From positions 62,001 to 126,000 of the forward strand of contig JBFXGM010000007.1 of assembly GCA_050178015.1 (NCBI GenBank): 64,000 nt of DNA. The letters are read 5' to 3'. The stretch's first letter is position 1. Every line of letters begins with the position of its first letter. The notes under the pieces are model-generated. The model saw nothing but the letters and a program-made list of their open reading frames with translations. It was not told where the DNA came from and ran no database searches. Positions 16,703-25,285 of the stretch are shown here, in pieces. The stretch comes from Gaoshiqia sp050178015 (GTDB lineage Bacteria > Bacteroidota > Bacteroidia > Bacteroidales > Prolixibacteraceae). Position numbers and translations under genes: made by a program.

Positions 16703-17866
16703 TTATTTGGAATGATTGATTAAATAAACCAGGGTATTTTTCTTGATGGTGACCTTTTTAAGCCTGACCATGCGCAGCAGGGATTGGGCGGTCCGGTCAG
16801 CCGCCTGAACACCGGCATAGGTCAGCGGATTGCCCGTCACCCCGAACATGGAGGAGGTGTTGGTTGAGCTCCCCACTTCCTTGGCTACTTTCCGTGCGGC
16901 ATTATCCGGGACATACAGCCCGGCCAGTCCATCCAGATCGTAAATGTTGAGCTCAACCGGGATAAAAGAATCACCGACAGGCAATTGGCGGACGCTGATC
17001 CGAAGCCGTTCATTGGCGACTTCACAAATCCCATAGATGAATGTACCAGCCGGGATCGTGGTTCCATTGACTGAAGCCTCTTCCAGCAAACGCAGCTTGA
17101 CACGGTTACCGGTCAAAACGGTGGTCGTTTCATACACCTCGGCTTTCAGCAGGGACGAGGATGGCTCGGCAGGCTCAAAAGCGGATGGCTGACCTTTTTC
17201 AAGGGTAAACGAGCGGGAGCGCTCCGCTTCCAGTTTATGGCGGAAAGCATTGGCTTGCTCCATCTGTATTTTCAGAGAGTCGTTTTGCCGGGCCAATCGC
17301 TGGTTTTGGCGAAAAACCCGGTCCAGCTCTTCGATTCCGCTTACCGGAAAGGATTGATTCGCTGCGTCAGCACCGGTCTCCGGTATTTCCTTCGTCGCTG
17401 GCTTTGAATGGTGTTTTACCTGCGGTACTTTGGCTCTCTGACGTGATTTTTCCGTTTGACCTCCTTCCAACTCACTGCGTATTTGCTTTTCCCGCTGTTG
17501 GATATGCTTCAACAAATTTTCAGGATCACCGGGACTTGTTCCCGGTTCTACGTCACCAACCCGATCCAGGGAATCAATTGCGATTTCGCCGGGATTATTC
17601 CGGTCTCCAAGGATATTGTAATCCCGGCTCAGGGTGATTTCATCGGGCGACTGGCTAAGTTCTGTCTTATCCAGGATCTCCAGGCTGTGGTCAGCGTCAG
17701 GAAGGTCATAATTGGCGCCTTTAATGGTATCTTGCCGTGTTTGTCTCTGGTCTTTTCCTTTGGGATTTTCACCTCCGCCAAGGATATAAAAGATCAGCAC
17801 AATAAAGGGGATCAGCACCAATGGCAGGAAAAGCAAGGGCTTATTTCGTTTCAGGTATGTCTTCAT
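16703..17866 (-). CDS. traM: Conjugative transposon protein TraM
   Basis: VirB10-like bridging component. It has 387 residues. One membrane helix near the N-terminus (LLFLPLVLIPFIVLIFYILGG, about residues 11-31) is followed by a long Pro/Glu/Lys-rich periplasmic linker with a coiled-coil stretch (LDRVFRQNQRLARQNDSLKIQ). The C-terminal TraM domain begins near VYETTTVLTGNRVKLRLLEEA and contains IPAGTFIYGICEVANERLRI and NPLTYAGVQAADRTAQSLL. It overlaps the upstream traL-like gene by 26 nt, indicating coupled translation, and precedes traN. Confidence 0.92.
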   Translation of the reverse strand: MKTYLKRNKPLLFLPLVLIPFIVLIFYILGGGENPKGKDQRQTRQDTIKGANYDLPDADHSLEILDKTELSQSPDEITLSRDYNILGDRNNPGEIAIDSLDRVGDVEPGTSPGDPENLLKHIQQREKQIRSELEGGQTEKSRQRAKVPQVKHHSKPATKEIPETGADAANQSFPVSGIEELDRVFRQNQRLARQNDSLKIQMEQANAFRHKLEAERSRSFTLEKGQPSAFEPAEPSSSLLKAEVYETTTVLTGNRVKLRLLEEASVNGTTIPAGTFIYGICEVANERLRISVRQLPVGDSFIPVELNIYDLDGLAGLYVPDNAARKVAKEVGSSTNTSSMFGVTGNPLTYAGVQAADRTAQSLLRMVRLKKVTIKKNTLVYLINHSK

Positions 17867-18209
17867 GGATATGTTTTTTCAATAGGTTTTCAAAAGAATC
17901 CACCGGCATCTCAAAGCCGGGGAAGGTAGCTTGCTCCACTTGTCTCTTTTCTTTAGAATCAGCAGGAAAGAATTCCTCTCCGGCCCCAATCTTTTCATGG
18001 GAAAAGTCCGGAAATGGAAGTAGGAACGAGGCCAGAAAAAGCAGGAACATGCCGCACAGAATTAGGATCCATTTGCCCCTTCGTCTTTTGGGCTCAAGGC
18101 TCCGGTCCCGGCTATCCAGCTGGCTGACCATCCGGGTAAAGCGGCTCACATCCTGAAAGTGCGGGGTCTTCGGTTTTTGCATTTTGTTTGACGGATTGGA
18201 TGTCTTCAT
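17841..18209 (-). CDS. traL: TraL-like small membrane protein of the transfer operon
   Basis: A 122-residue protein with a basic N-terminal cytoplasmic part (SLEPKRRRGKW), one membrane helix (ILILCGMFLLFLASFLLPFP, about residues 48-67) and a periplasmic tail. Size, topology and position between traK and traM match TraL of CTnDOT-like elements, but sequence conservation of TraL is low, so the name rests mainly on order. The last 26 nt overlap the traM start. Confidence 0.7.
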   Translation of the reverse strand: MKTSNPSNKMQKPKTPHFQDVSRFTRMVSQLDSRDRSLEPKRRRGKWILILCGMFLLFLASFLLPFPDFSHEKIGAGEEFFPADSKEKRQVEQATFPGFEMPVDSFENLLKKHIHEDIPETK

Positions 18210-18229
18210 CTTTCTCAGGGATTTAAGGA

Positions 18230-18856
18230 TTAAAAGGATTTGCGTTTCTGGGTTTCCAGGTCCCGGTTGTCAGTGATCAGCCAGTTCTCGATCAGAAAAC
18301 CATGCGGGTTATGGTCTGTGCGGGAGCTGTTGCGAAGCTGCCCGGTGGTTTCCAGCCTGCGCAGGGTAATGGTGGACTGGCGGACAATCCGCTGCTTCCC
18401 GAAGTAATGAAACTGATACGGATAAGCGGAAAAGTCGATTTGCACCGAGTCGGTCAGCAAGGTCATGCTGATATTGGAGGCAATGACCTGGTTATAGACA
18501 TTGTTCTCCTTGTAAGACCGGTGTTGTTTCATGGCCGAACCGTCGGCCAGGTGGAGAGCTTCGCGGGTGTTGTTCTCGATGTACTGCTTGTCGGGTTCCA
18601 TCGTGAAAAACAGCTCATGGAAGCGTTTCACATGATCCCTTGCCTCGGCCGGACGGTTTTCGGAGATATCTTCCCGAAGGGCCAGCAACAGGGACTTGCC
18701 GTTATCCAGCACGTAGATTTTCTCACGGGAGCGTTCCACCAGCTTCAGCGAGCTGACAAAAACAAACGAGCTAAAACCGATTGACAGCAGGCTGACCACC
18801 AACAGGACATAAACAGTAAACCTGAACTTGCGTTGAATATCAAAGATTTTCTTCAT
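18230..18856 (-). CDS. traK: Conjugative transposon protein TraK
   Basis: VirB8-like inner-membrane component, 208 residues. An N-terminal helix (FTVYVLLVVSLLSIGFSSFVFV, about residues 13-34) anchors a periplasmic domain. Family-typical sequence follows: SLKLVERSREKIYVLDNGKSLLLAL, ARDHVKRFHELFFTMEPD and SDGSAMKQHRSYKENNVYNQVIASN-like text (here LADGSAMKQHRSYKENN). The C-terminal part ends in HNPHGFLIENWLITDN, a TraK hallmark. It lies between traJ and traL in the standard order. Confidence 0.93.
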   Translation of the reverse strand: MKKIFDIQRKFRFTVYVLLVVSLLSIGFSSFVFVSSLKLVERSREKIYVLDNGKSLLLALREDISENRPAEARDHVKRFHELFFTMEPDKQYIENNTREALHLADGSAMKQHRSYKENNVYNQVIASNISMTLLTDSVQIDFSAYPYQFHYFGKQRIVRQSTITLRRLETTGQLRNSSRTDHNPHGFLIENWLITDNRDLETQKRKSF

Positions 18857-18917
18857 TGCATATTGACATTTCTTGGATATTGATTATTGAATATTTTTAC
18901 ATTGGATATTTATCTTC

Positions 18918-19901
18918 CTATTTCATGGCCCCCTTGGTCACGGCCATCACCGCAGCGGTGCGTATCAGCCGTCCACCACCCGTGTTGGTCCCGGAAGCGC
19001 TGATGATCCACGAGGCGATCTTGGGTACCATTATCAGCCCGACAATACCACAGATTGGCACCACCAGGTTGGAGACGTAATACAGGGATGGCATATAGAT
19101 CAGGGAGCTTTTGATTTGGGCAATTTCGGCTTCCAGTACAAAAATCAGCACCTCTTGCACCAGCGACAGGATGATCAGCGCGATGGGCAGGTAGAGGTTC
19201 ACATTGATAAACCGGGCAATCCAGCCCAGGTAATTTTCCTGAAACCCGTCAAAGATGGAGATGGCAAAGACCAGCGGGCCAAAGACCACCAGCAGCACGC
19301 AAAAGACCGTTCGGAGAAAGGCCACCAGGTAGATCAGGGCTTCAAACAAGGCTTCCAGCAGTTGACGGATCCCATCCATCAGGTAGAAATTGATCTGGTG
19401 CCGGAGTGCCCTCCCGGAAATGATATTATAAGTGGTCAGCAGCATGTTGATGCCTTTGTCCCAGAGCATGGCTTCCTTCTCCTCATTCTCCTGAAAAGCC
19501 GGCAGATCGGCATACAGGATCGCATCCTGCTTTTCCTCCAGCCGCTCGGCTACTATGTGTTTTTTATCGGCATAGATCGCTTCCGACAGTTTGGTCAAGC
19601 CTTTTGTGGGCACCATCAAGAGTTGAACAAACGGCCCCCAGAAGCTGATCACCAGCACCAATGCAAAAGGCCTGAGCAACGGCAGAATGGATATGGGATT
19701 GTCGGCAATCAGTTGCTCATAGATTCGTTTGGAGATGTAAAGGAATGACGCAATCCCTCCGATGGCCCGGGCCATATTCACAAGCAGGCGCGCATTGTCC
19801 AGCCCGCCCCGGATCAGCACATCGGTAAAGGAAAAGAAGTCGTTGGTGGTGATTACCTGTAAGATCATTGTTTCAGTTTTTAGCTGTTTTCTATTGGGCA
19901 A
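18918..19901 (-). CDS. traJ: Conjugative transposon protein TraJ
   Basis: Polytopic inner-membrane protein of the mating channel, equivalent in role to VirB6/TrbL. It is 327 residues with about six hydrophobic segments: near 40-60, 70-100, 190-225, 235-260 and 275-300. The N-terminal half contains ANDPISILPLLRPFALVLVISFWGPFVQ-like sequence (here DNPISILPLLRPFALVLVI), typical of CTn TraJ. It ends in SGTNTGGGRLIRTAAVMAVTKG. It follows the unassigned 241-residue secreted protein by 3 nt and precedes traK. Confidence 0.92.
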   Translation of the reverse strand: MPNRKQLKTETMILQVITTNDFFSFTDVLIRGGLDNARLLVNMARAIGGIASFLYISKRIYEQLIADNPISILPLLRPFALVLVISFWGPFVQLLMVPTKGLTKLSEAIYADKKHIVAERLEEKQDAILYADLPAFQENEEKEAMLWDKGINMLLTTYNIISGRALRHQINFYLMDGIRQLLEALFEALIYLVAFLRTVFCVLLVVFGPLVFAISIFDGFQENYLGWIARFINVNLYLPIALIILSLVQEVLIFVLEAEIAQIKSSLIYMPSLYYVSNLVVPICGIVGLIMVPKIASWIISASGTNTGGGRLIRTAAVMAVTKGAMK

Positions 19902-19904
19902 ATT

Positions 19905-20630
19905 CTAATGGGTCAGAAAGGAATAGGATTGACTGACGTTGTTGGCGTGGAACTGGTAATGGTGCACCTTTCGGTAGGTGTAATCAGCATCGCCGGTTTG
20001 ACGGCTGAGTTCGCTGCGGATTTCTGAAAAGGCTTCCAGCTTTTGACCATGATCGGTTTGCAGCAGGTTGACCGAGATAAAGCGGGACAGCAATCCGTCC
20101 GCTTCCTTTTCCATGATCTGCTTCACCCGCTGGCAATTCTCCAGCTTGTCCAGCCGGTCAATGCTTTGATACAGGCGGATAAAACCGCCGGCGATGTCAT
20201 AAACATCGGGCAACTCATCCGAGCGGGAATCAAAGAGAAGCTTTTCAATTTCCTTTTGTTCCTGCGTATAGACTTTGATCCGGGTGTTTTCATCATGCCG
20301 GTCTTTCATCTGGCTTTTCTCTATCAGCCTGGAAACAATTTTCATCAGGTTGATCCGCAAAAGATCAGCGTATCCTTCAGCATCGGAAACCGGCAAGGCA
20401 CCCAGCTCCACATAGTAGTGGGTGGGCCAGGTACGCACGAAAACATGCGGCACCGGGAACAACCAGCCTTTAAACGCGACAAAACTGAGTGGGTAACTGC
20501 CGTTCATCTCCGGGTAGTATCCGTGCCAGGGCTTGACATTTAGAAGCTGTGCATTGGCCTTTGGGGGGAATACGGCAGTGGCAACCATTACACTAAAGGT
20601 CACTCCAAGAAGGGGCAAAATAAGTTTCAT
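19905..20630 (-). CDS. Unassigned secreted protein between traI and traJ
   Basis: A 241-residue protein not recognised from the standard CTnDOT gene set. Residues 1-27 form a signal peptide ending in KANA-QLL. The mature part starts with an aromatic-rich segment (KPWHGYYPEM, FKGWLFPVPHVFVRTWPTHYYVELG), followed by a helical region with charged repeats (KVYTQEQKEIEKLLFDSRSDELPDVYDIAGG) and a cysteine in LENCQRVKQIMEKEADG. It is packed 3 nt before traJ and about 75 nt after traI, so it is part of the transfer operon. The operon position suggests a periplasmic or channel-associated role; this is inference. Confidence 0.75.
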   Translation of the reverse strand: MKLILPLLGVTFSVMVATAVFPPKANAQLLNVKPWHGYYPEMNGSYPLSFVAFKGWLFPVPHVFVRTWPTHYYVELGALPVSDAEGYADLLRINLMKIVSRLIEKSQMKDRHDENTRIKVYTQEQKEIEKLLFDSRSDELPDVYDIAGGFIRLYQSIDRLDKLENCQRVKQIMEKEADGLLSRFISVNLLQTDHGQKLEAFSEIRSELSRQTGDADYTYRKVHHYQFHANNVSQSYSFLTH

Positions 20631-20705
20631 AATGAACTGTTTTTAATGGTGATTTTAAATGCAAAAAATCCTATCCGGCAGAGGCCGGAGTAAATACCCG
20701 TACCT

Positions 20706-21374
20706 CTATTGATACAGGCTGTAATACAGGGCAAAACTTTCCACCTTGTCGTTTTCAAAACTTTTCTGATAGGAGACGTACAACAGCTTGTTGTACAGGT
20801 AGCAGATCGTTCCGTAATGTTTGCGGACATCCTCATAAATGCCGTTGATCGTGTCGTAGCGCTGTTTGTCGTCCATCAAAAACAGGTTATCCTTCACGAT
20901 GGCATTCAAAACCGTGGTGGTCAGCTGGCGGCTGTCATCCAGGATCAGGTCAAAAGACTGGACAATGGCCTCCGCCTGCTGCGGGGTGAAGTTTCCATCC
21001 TTCACCAGCAGGGGAAGCTTTTCGGTATACACCTGGATGATCTTGTCCAGCATGTCTTTGGTCTGCTTCACCCGCTTGTAGTCCTTGATCAGGGAAGAGA
21101 CTTTTTGTAGGCTTTCCAGCATCTGCTGGTCAATGCCTAGCAGTTCACCGGTTAGTCCTTTGATGTCTCCGTTCAGGACTTTGATCAGGATGTTGTACCA
21201 GTTGATTTCTGAGAGGATTCCCTTTTCCTGTTCCCAGAGGGCCTCGCGCTGAATGCCGGCACCCACATCAGTTACCGGTGCCTGGGCATGTGCGTTGGTA
21301 TGGCTCAGACAGGAGATCAGCATGATCGCTGCGAGCGCTAAAAGCATGAATTTTGTGTTGCTGTTGAAGTTCAT
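20706..21374 (-). CDS. traI: TraI-like DUF4141 protein
   Basis: A 222-residue exported protein in the position of CTnDOT TraI. The signal peptide ends near AHA-QAPVTD. The remainder is almost entirely helical, with the family-like stretch WEQEKGILSEINWYNILIKVLNGDIKGLTGELLGIDQQMLES and a long coiled-coil-prone central part. TraI/DUF4141 proteins resemble VirB5-like pilus-tip or periplasmic components in role, although this is not proved. It starts 1 nt after the VirB4-type traG stop. Confidence 0.8.
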   Translation of the reverse strand: MNFNSNTKFMLLALAAIMLISCLSHTNAHAQAPVTDVGAGIQREALWEQEKGILSEINWYNILIKVLNGDIKGLTGELLGIDQQMLESLQKVSSLIKDYKRVKQTKDMLDKIIQVYTEKLPLLVKDGNFTPQQAEAIVQSFDLILDDSRQLTTTVLNAIVKDNLFLMDDKQRYDTINGIYEDVRKHYGTICYLYNKLLYVSYQKSFENDKVESFALYYSLYQ

Positions 21375-21375
21375 G

Positions 21376-23805
21376 TCAAATGGATTTTAAGGTTTCTAAA
21401 AAGGATGTACAGGAGCCACCGGAAAGCGTTTTCAGGACCTTTTCCTTTTCGCTTTGCTCGGAGGTGTAGCAGTAGTATTCCGGGCGGCCTACTTCCAGGG
21501 CATAAACCTGCGAGTAGCTGCCCAGCCCGATAAAGACTTCCTTGAGCTTTCGCCCCGCAGGCAGGTTCCGGTTAATCGACAGGATTTGTTCTTTCTGGAA
21601 CTCCGACAGGCCCAGGGTTTCACTGATGCTGTCGAACTTGTTTCGGAATTTGCTCATGTCAAGCAGGATCCGTGTATCAGCATTGTTGATTACTGCATCG
21701 CGGATCACCGGGGAGGAAATCACATCATCCACTTCCTGTGTGACCACCATCGCCTCCCCGAAAAACTTCCGGATGGTTTTAAAGAAATACTTAATGTAAC
21801 CGGCCATTTGTGGCGTGGCAATGGCTTTCCAGGCTTCTTCAATGCAGATGACCTTGCGCACGCCTTTTAGCCGCCGCATCTTTTGCAGGAATATATCGAT
21901 GATAATCAGGGTGGCCACCGGAAAAATGACCGCATGGTCTTTGATGACATCGAGCTCGAAAACCAGGAACGGACAGCGGAAAAACTCATCGGTATTCATC
22001 TGCCGGTTCAACAGGTAGTCGTATTCACCTCCCCGGTAGTATTTTGAGAGGATAAAGAAAAACTCGTTGGCGTTGAACTGGATGGATTGCTCTTGCACCA
22101 GCTGCGGGATATAGTCCCGGCAAAACGTATAGTAGCCGTTGAAGGTGCGTTCAACTATTTCTTCCGATTCAAAAAAGGCTGTCACTGAATGGGCAATCAC
22201 ATCTTTCTCCATTTCTGACAGGTTTTCCTTGTAAATCGTATAGATCACTGACAGGATGGTCTGTTTGCGCTCCAGATCCGGTTCACCTTCCACCAGGAAT
22301 GGATTAAACGAGATGGGGTTTTCCGGGGTAAACTCCACCATCATGGCCCCGCCTTGCGCTTTCAGCCGCTCATCCAGGTAGCGGGTCAGCAGCTCGTAGC
22401 TTCTTCCCACATCCAGCAAAACAATGTGGCAGTTTTCACTTTCGGCGTATTGCCGCAGCAGGTGGTTGGTAAAAAACGATTTCCCGGAGCCTGACCCGCC
22501 AATGATGATCTTGTTGCGGTTATGGATCAGGTGCCGCTGCATGGGCTCATCCGAGATATCGATCTGCACCGGGCAGCCTTCCAGCCGGTCGGACAGGCGG
22601 ATGGTAAAATCCGAAGTGCTGTTTTGGATTTCTCCTTCAAAGCCGGTCAGGCAACAGGCCTGTGGCACCTGTGTGATGAACAGTTCCGTTTCGGGAAGCT
22701 GGGTGGAATAAGGTACACAGGCGAAAAACAACATGGGCAAGTCATGGCTGTGCCGGTACGGAAAGCAGTTCATCAGCGAAAAAGCGGAAGCCGCTTCGCT
22801 TTTGTGCTGTTTCAGATCTTTCAGTGACGCATCAAACAGCATTACGTTGAAATGGGTCTTTACAATCTTTTCCCCTGAAGCTTGCGCCTGGTCCAGGAAC
22901 GATTCGATCAGTCCGGCATTGACTTTGTTTTCCGAAGAGAACTTCGAGAGACTATAGATCTTTTTGTAGCTGCTTTCCAGGGATGCTTTGATCTCCTGTT
23001 GCTCCGGCAGGTAGATAAACTGGTTGGTGATGTGCGAAAACGGCAGGTGAAAGCTCACCGGGTACACCAGCGACACCGGCAGCCCGGTTTGCGGATGGTC
23101 TGTCCAGGGGCGAAGCTCGCCCGGGATGTGGGTATAATCGCTCAAACTCAGGATCTCCACAAACTGGTCCATCACCTTCAGCCGGTCACGGAAATCAATC
23201 CCACCCAGTACCGGGTGATCATCGGTAAAGTTCAGGCTTAAAAAGCGCTCGATCAGCCCCAGGTGTTTTTCATCTCCGGTGGCTTCTGCCCCGGTCAGTG
23301 GCTGGCAACCAATCCCGTTTTGGGTAAAGACAGCCGTCAGGTTGCTTTTCAGTTCCGTGATCCTGTCAAAGCGCAGGTTTTCCAGCTTACGCTCCCGGCG
23401 CGACAGGATCAGGGCCGACTCCAGGTAGTTTCTCAAAAGGCCCCGGTTCAGCAGGCTGATATACAGGAAACATTCGTGAGTCAGGGACTGGCGGCCCTCG
23501 AAGTGTTCCAGGTAGCTGGTATCCAGGCTCGCGGAATATCGTTTTTTATTCAGTGCGGACTGTTTTCCCCCGCTGAATTTCTGAACCAGAAACAGGTCCT
23601 GTTTGTGTATCAGGCTTCCGGGGGGTAGCAGGTTGATCACCCGCTGAAAGGTATCGTGCAGCCTATACAGCTTTTCGCGGCTGCACGACAGCACTTCGGG
23701 AAGTTTTAGTCGAAATCCGATGGTCAGGTCCAGGTTATTGGATAGCTGGACATCTCCGTTGAATCCCAGTATGGGCAGCATATTTTCAAGCTTTTTGATT
23801 CTCAT
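21376..23805 (-). CDS. traG: VirB4-type conjugation ATPase TraG
   Basis: Cytoplasmic ATPase that energises assembly of the mating channel. I place the start at the ATG at 23803-23805 (MRIKKLENMLPILGFNGDV), giving 809 residues. That ATG overlaps the stop of the upstream DUF4133 gene by 4 nt (ATGA). The frame is open about 110 codons further upstream, but that stretch is out-of-frame traF/traE sequence and low-complexity. Walker A is GGSGSGKS (436-443), and Walker B is KVICIEEAWK (about residue 660). The C-terminal signature FRNKFDSISETLGLSEFQKEQILSINR is typical of Bacteroidota TraG. Confidence 0.94.
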   Translation of the reverse strand: MRIKKLENMLPILGFNGDVQLSNNLDLTIGFRLKLPEVLSCSREKLYRLHDTFQRVINLLPPGSLIHKQDLFLVQKFSGGKQSALNKKRYSASLDTSYLEHFEGRQSLTHECFLYISLLNRGLLRNYLESALILSRRERKLENLRFDRITELKSNLTAVFTQNGIGCQPLTGAEATGDEKHLGLIERFLSLNFTDDHPVLGGIDFRDRLKVMDQFVEILSLSDYTHIPGELRPWTDHPQTGLPVSLVYPVSFHLPFSHITNQFIYLPEQQEIKASLESSYKKIYSLSKFSSENKVNAGLIESFLDQAQASGEKIVKTHFNVMLFDASLKDLKQHKSEAASAFSLMNCFPYRHSHDLPMLFFACVPYSTQLPETELFITQVPQACCLTGFEGEIQNSTSDFTIRLSDRLEGCPVQIDISDEPMQRHLIHNRNKIIIGGSGSGKSFFTNHLLRQYAESENCHIVLLDVGRSYELLTRYLDERLKAQGGAMMVEFTPENPISFNPFLVEGEPDLERKQTILSVIYTIYKENLSEMEKDVIAHSVTAFFESEEIVERTFNGYYTFCRDYIPQLVQEQSIQFNANEFFFILSKYYRGGEYDYLLNRQMNTDEFFRCPFLVFELDVIKDHAVIFPVATLIIIDIFLQKMRRLKGVRKVICIEEAWKAIATPQMAGYIKYFFKTIRKFFGEAMVVTQEVDDVISSPVIRDAVINNADTRILLDMSKFRNKFDSISETLGLSEFQKEQILSINRNLPAGRKLKEVFIGLGSYSQVYALEVGRPEYYCYTSEQSEKEKVLKTLSGGSCTSFLETLKSI

Positions 23806-24125
23806 AATCGTTCGGTTTTGGGGAATTGTCCCGGGTGATTCATTCGGCGTTTGCAACTGATAAATTGCGGGAGTTTGCGGGCCGTTCGTTTTTTGTCCCA
23901 GCCTTCCGGGCCGTATTTGCGCTGGATGGTATTCAGGCGGTAGAGGTAGGCAAAGAAAGCAGGTACGATCAGAATGACTGCCGGGAAAACTCCCAGGAAG
24001 ATGTAAAGCGCGGAGAATCCGAAAAAGGCCGCCAGAATCCCGTAGAGTGCCCGGAAAACCAAAGGGCCCGAAAGCCCTTTGATATACAACCGGGTATCCA
24101 CTTTTTTGACCGGGTAGCATTCCAT
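23802..24125 (-). CDS. traF: TraF-like DUF4133 membrane protein
   Basis: A 107-residue inner-membrane protein, VirB3-like by position in front of the VirB4 ATPase. A membrane hairpin (VFRALYGILAAFFGFSALYIFLGVFPAVILIVPAFFAYLY, about residues 23-62) is preceded by the DUF4133 start VDTRLYIKGLSGPLVFRALYG-like pattern (here RLYIKGLSGPLVF). The C-terminus is basic. The start codon shares one nt with the traE stop (TGATG), and its stop overlaps the traG start by 4 nt. Confidence 0.88.
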   Translation of the reverse strand: MECYPVKKVDTRLYIKGLSGPLVFRALYGILAAFFGFSALYIFLGVFPAVILIVPAFFAYLYRLNTIQRKYGPEGWDKKRTARKLPQFISCKRRMNHPGQFPKTERL

Positions 24126-24439
24126 CAGGCAAAAAAGGATTTAATGACTACACCTACCAGGATCAGGAATAAACAGGCGCCAAACCAGCCCATGATGGCT
24201 TTCTGGGTATCCTGGTCACCACTTTGCCACTTGATATACACTCGGACACCGCCGATCAGCCCGACCACGGCGCCAATGGCAATGATCAGGTTGGAGACCG
24301 GATCCACGTAAGAGCTGACTTCTGCGGTGGCCTGGTCAATCCCGGCAGAGGATTGGGCCAGGGCTTCAGAAGCCCAAAAGAAGACGGCTGCAGCAATCGC
24401 GGCCGTTTTGGAAAAGAATCGTTGAATCTTTGTTTTCAT
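24125..24439 (-). CDS. traE: TraE-like DUF4134 membrane protein
   Basis: A VirB2-like small membrane protein. I chose the ATG at 24437-24439, which gives MKTKIQRFFSKTAAIAAAVFFWASEALAQSSAG, a proper signal sequence, preceded by the AT-rich leader normal for this phylum. A start 35 codons upstream is possible but would run into the preceding gene. The mature part has two membrane helices (SNLIIAIGAVVGLIGGVRVYIKW and FGACLFLILVGVVIKSFF) with the DUF4134 motif GGVRVYIKWQSGD between them. It is 104 residues, normal for the family. Confidence 0.88.
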   Translation of the reverse strand: MKTKIQRFFSKTAAIAAAVFFWASEALAQSSAGIDQATAEVSSYVDPVSNLIIAIGAVVGLIGGVRVYIKWQSGDQDTQKAIMGWFGACLFLILVGVVIKSFFA

Positions 24440-24458
24440 AGCTTTAAAAATTAAAGGG

Positions 24459-24821
24459 TTATTGTTGATACTGGACTTGTTCAAGGATTGCAGGAAGGTG
24501 GGGATCGTTCGGATGGGCAAAGCGGTCGATCGCATAGCCTTCATCCAGACCGGTTTCTTCGTAAAAAGATACCGGTAGAGGAAGAGCCGCTTCCTGGGGA
24601 AAGGGGATCAGCTGTGACGGGAAATCCCATGAGCTAACGGCAATGGGCTTGAAATCTTCCTTAGCAAAGCTGCTCGCCTGATCCTCTTCAAAAAGGGTAT
24701 TTTGGGTAAGACCTGCCTGGAGGACAATTGCCATCAGGATCACCCACAGGTACCATAGTCCAAGAAAAATCAGGATAAAAGTGCCAAACTGTCCCCAGCT
24801 GATTTGATCGATTCCAAACAT
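24459..24821 (-). CDS. First gene of the tra operon, small single-pass membrane protein
   Basis: A 120-residue protein that I do not recognise by sequence. One hydrophobic segment lies at the N-terminus (FGTFILIFLGLWYLWVILMAIVLQAGL, about residues 12-38), followed by an acidic, Pro-rich tail (EEDQASSFAKEDF ... LDEGYAIDRFAHPND). Similar short proteins precede traE in other Bacteroidota elements. It starts 75 nt from a promoter-like block shared with the replication operon. Its stop lies 19 nt before the chosen traE start. Confidence 0.65.
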   Translation of the reverse strand: MFGIDQISWGQFGTFILIFLGLWYLWVILMAIVLQAGLTQNTLFEEDQASSFAKEDFKPIAVSSWDFPSQLIPFPQEAALPLPVSFYEETGLDEGYAIDRFAHPNDPHLPAILEQVQYQQ

Positions 24822-24895
24822 TTTCTGTGTGTTTTATGGGTTACTAATTCGGTAAAAATCGAAAGCGGCAAAAGCGCTTTTTCAAATCACCGGGA

Positions 24896-24969
24896 CAAAG
24901 TTTGGAAAGTGGGAATTAACTTGTTGTACAGTTCTTGTCAGGCGGGGTGTTTTATATGGTTAAGCAAAA
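24896..24969 (-). promoter_or_regulatory. 74-nt promoter-like block, copy A (tra operon)
   Basis: On the minus strand this block reads TTTTGCTTAACCATATAAAA, then CACCCCGCCTGACAA, and ends in AAACTTTG, a one-mismatch TAnnTTTG -7 element, 75 nt before the first tra gene. It aligns without gaps to 27851-27924 in front of the replication operon; about 52 of 74 positions agree by my count, most of them in the first 56. The conserved part upstream of the -7 element suggests a shared activator or repressor site. Confidence 0.6.
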
Positions 24970-25139
24970 GATGGGGGTGCGTTTTTATTTTGTTGCTATT
25001 TGCCGAGAATTGACAGCTCAATGGTTGAAATGAAGTAGAAACCCCTTTTTAATGGCTTGTTTTGATTGATTTTGGATGGTCAAAAACCATTTCCTCAAAG
25101 AAAGAAAAAAGGCAAAAAAAGAAAGAAAGCCGGCCTATC

Positions 25140-25285
25140 AGCCGGTCGGTGCAAAAGTGCAAGGCTGGCCCACCGCTCCAAAAACGAAAATGCTGAACAG
25201 GTCCGGAAAAAAAATAATCGGGAAGGTGGGCCACTTGTCCTGGCCTTGCAATTTGCCTGGTGTCAGGTTTGCGGGGAGACCGGCT
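25140..25285. ncRNA. Nested inverted-repeat element, candidate structured RNA
   Basis: Three perfect 8-bp arm pairs nest in order: AGCCGGTC (25140-25147) with GACCGGCT (25278-25285), TGCAAGGC (25158-25165) with GCCTTGCA (25243-25250), and GGCCCACC (25167-25174) with GGTGGGCC (25225-25232). Strand is not determined. The arrangement would give a long stem with internal loops. It lies upstream of the tra promoter block, not inside a gene. A regulatory RNA is possible; a cruciform DNA site is the alternative. Confidence 0.4.

Noticed and set aside
23806..24132. 110-codon upstream extension of the VirB4 gene
   Set aside because: It is the shadow of the DUF4133 gene in another frame; TraG family proteins start at MRIKKLENMLP, and the ATGA overlap supports the later ATG.
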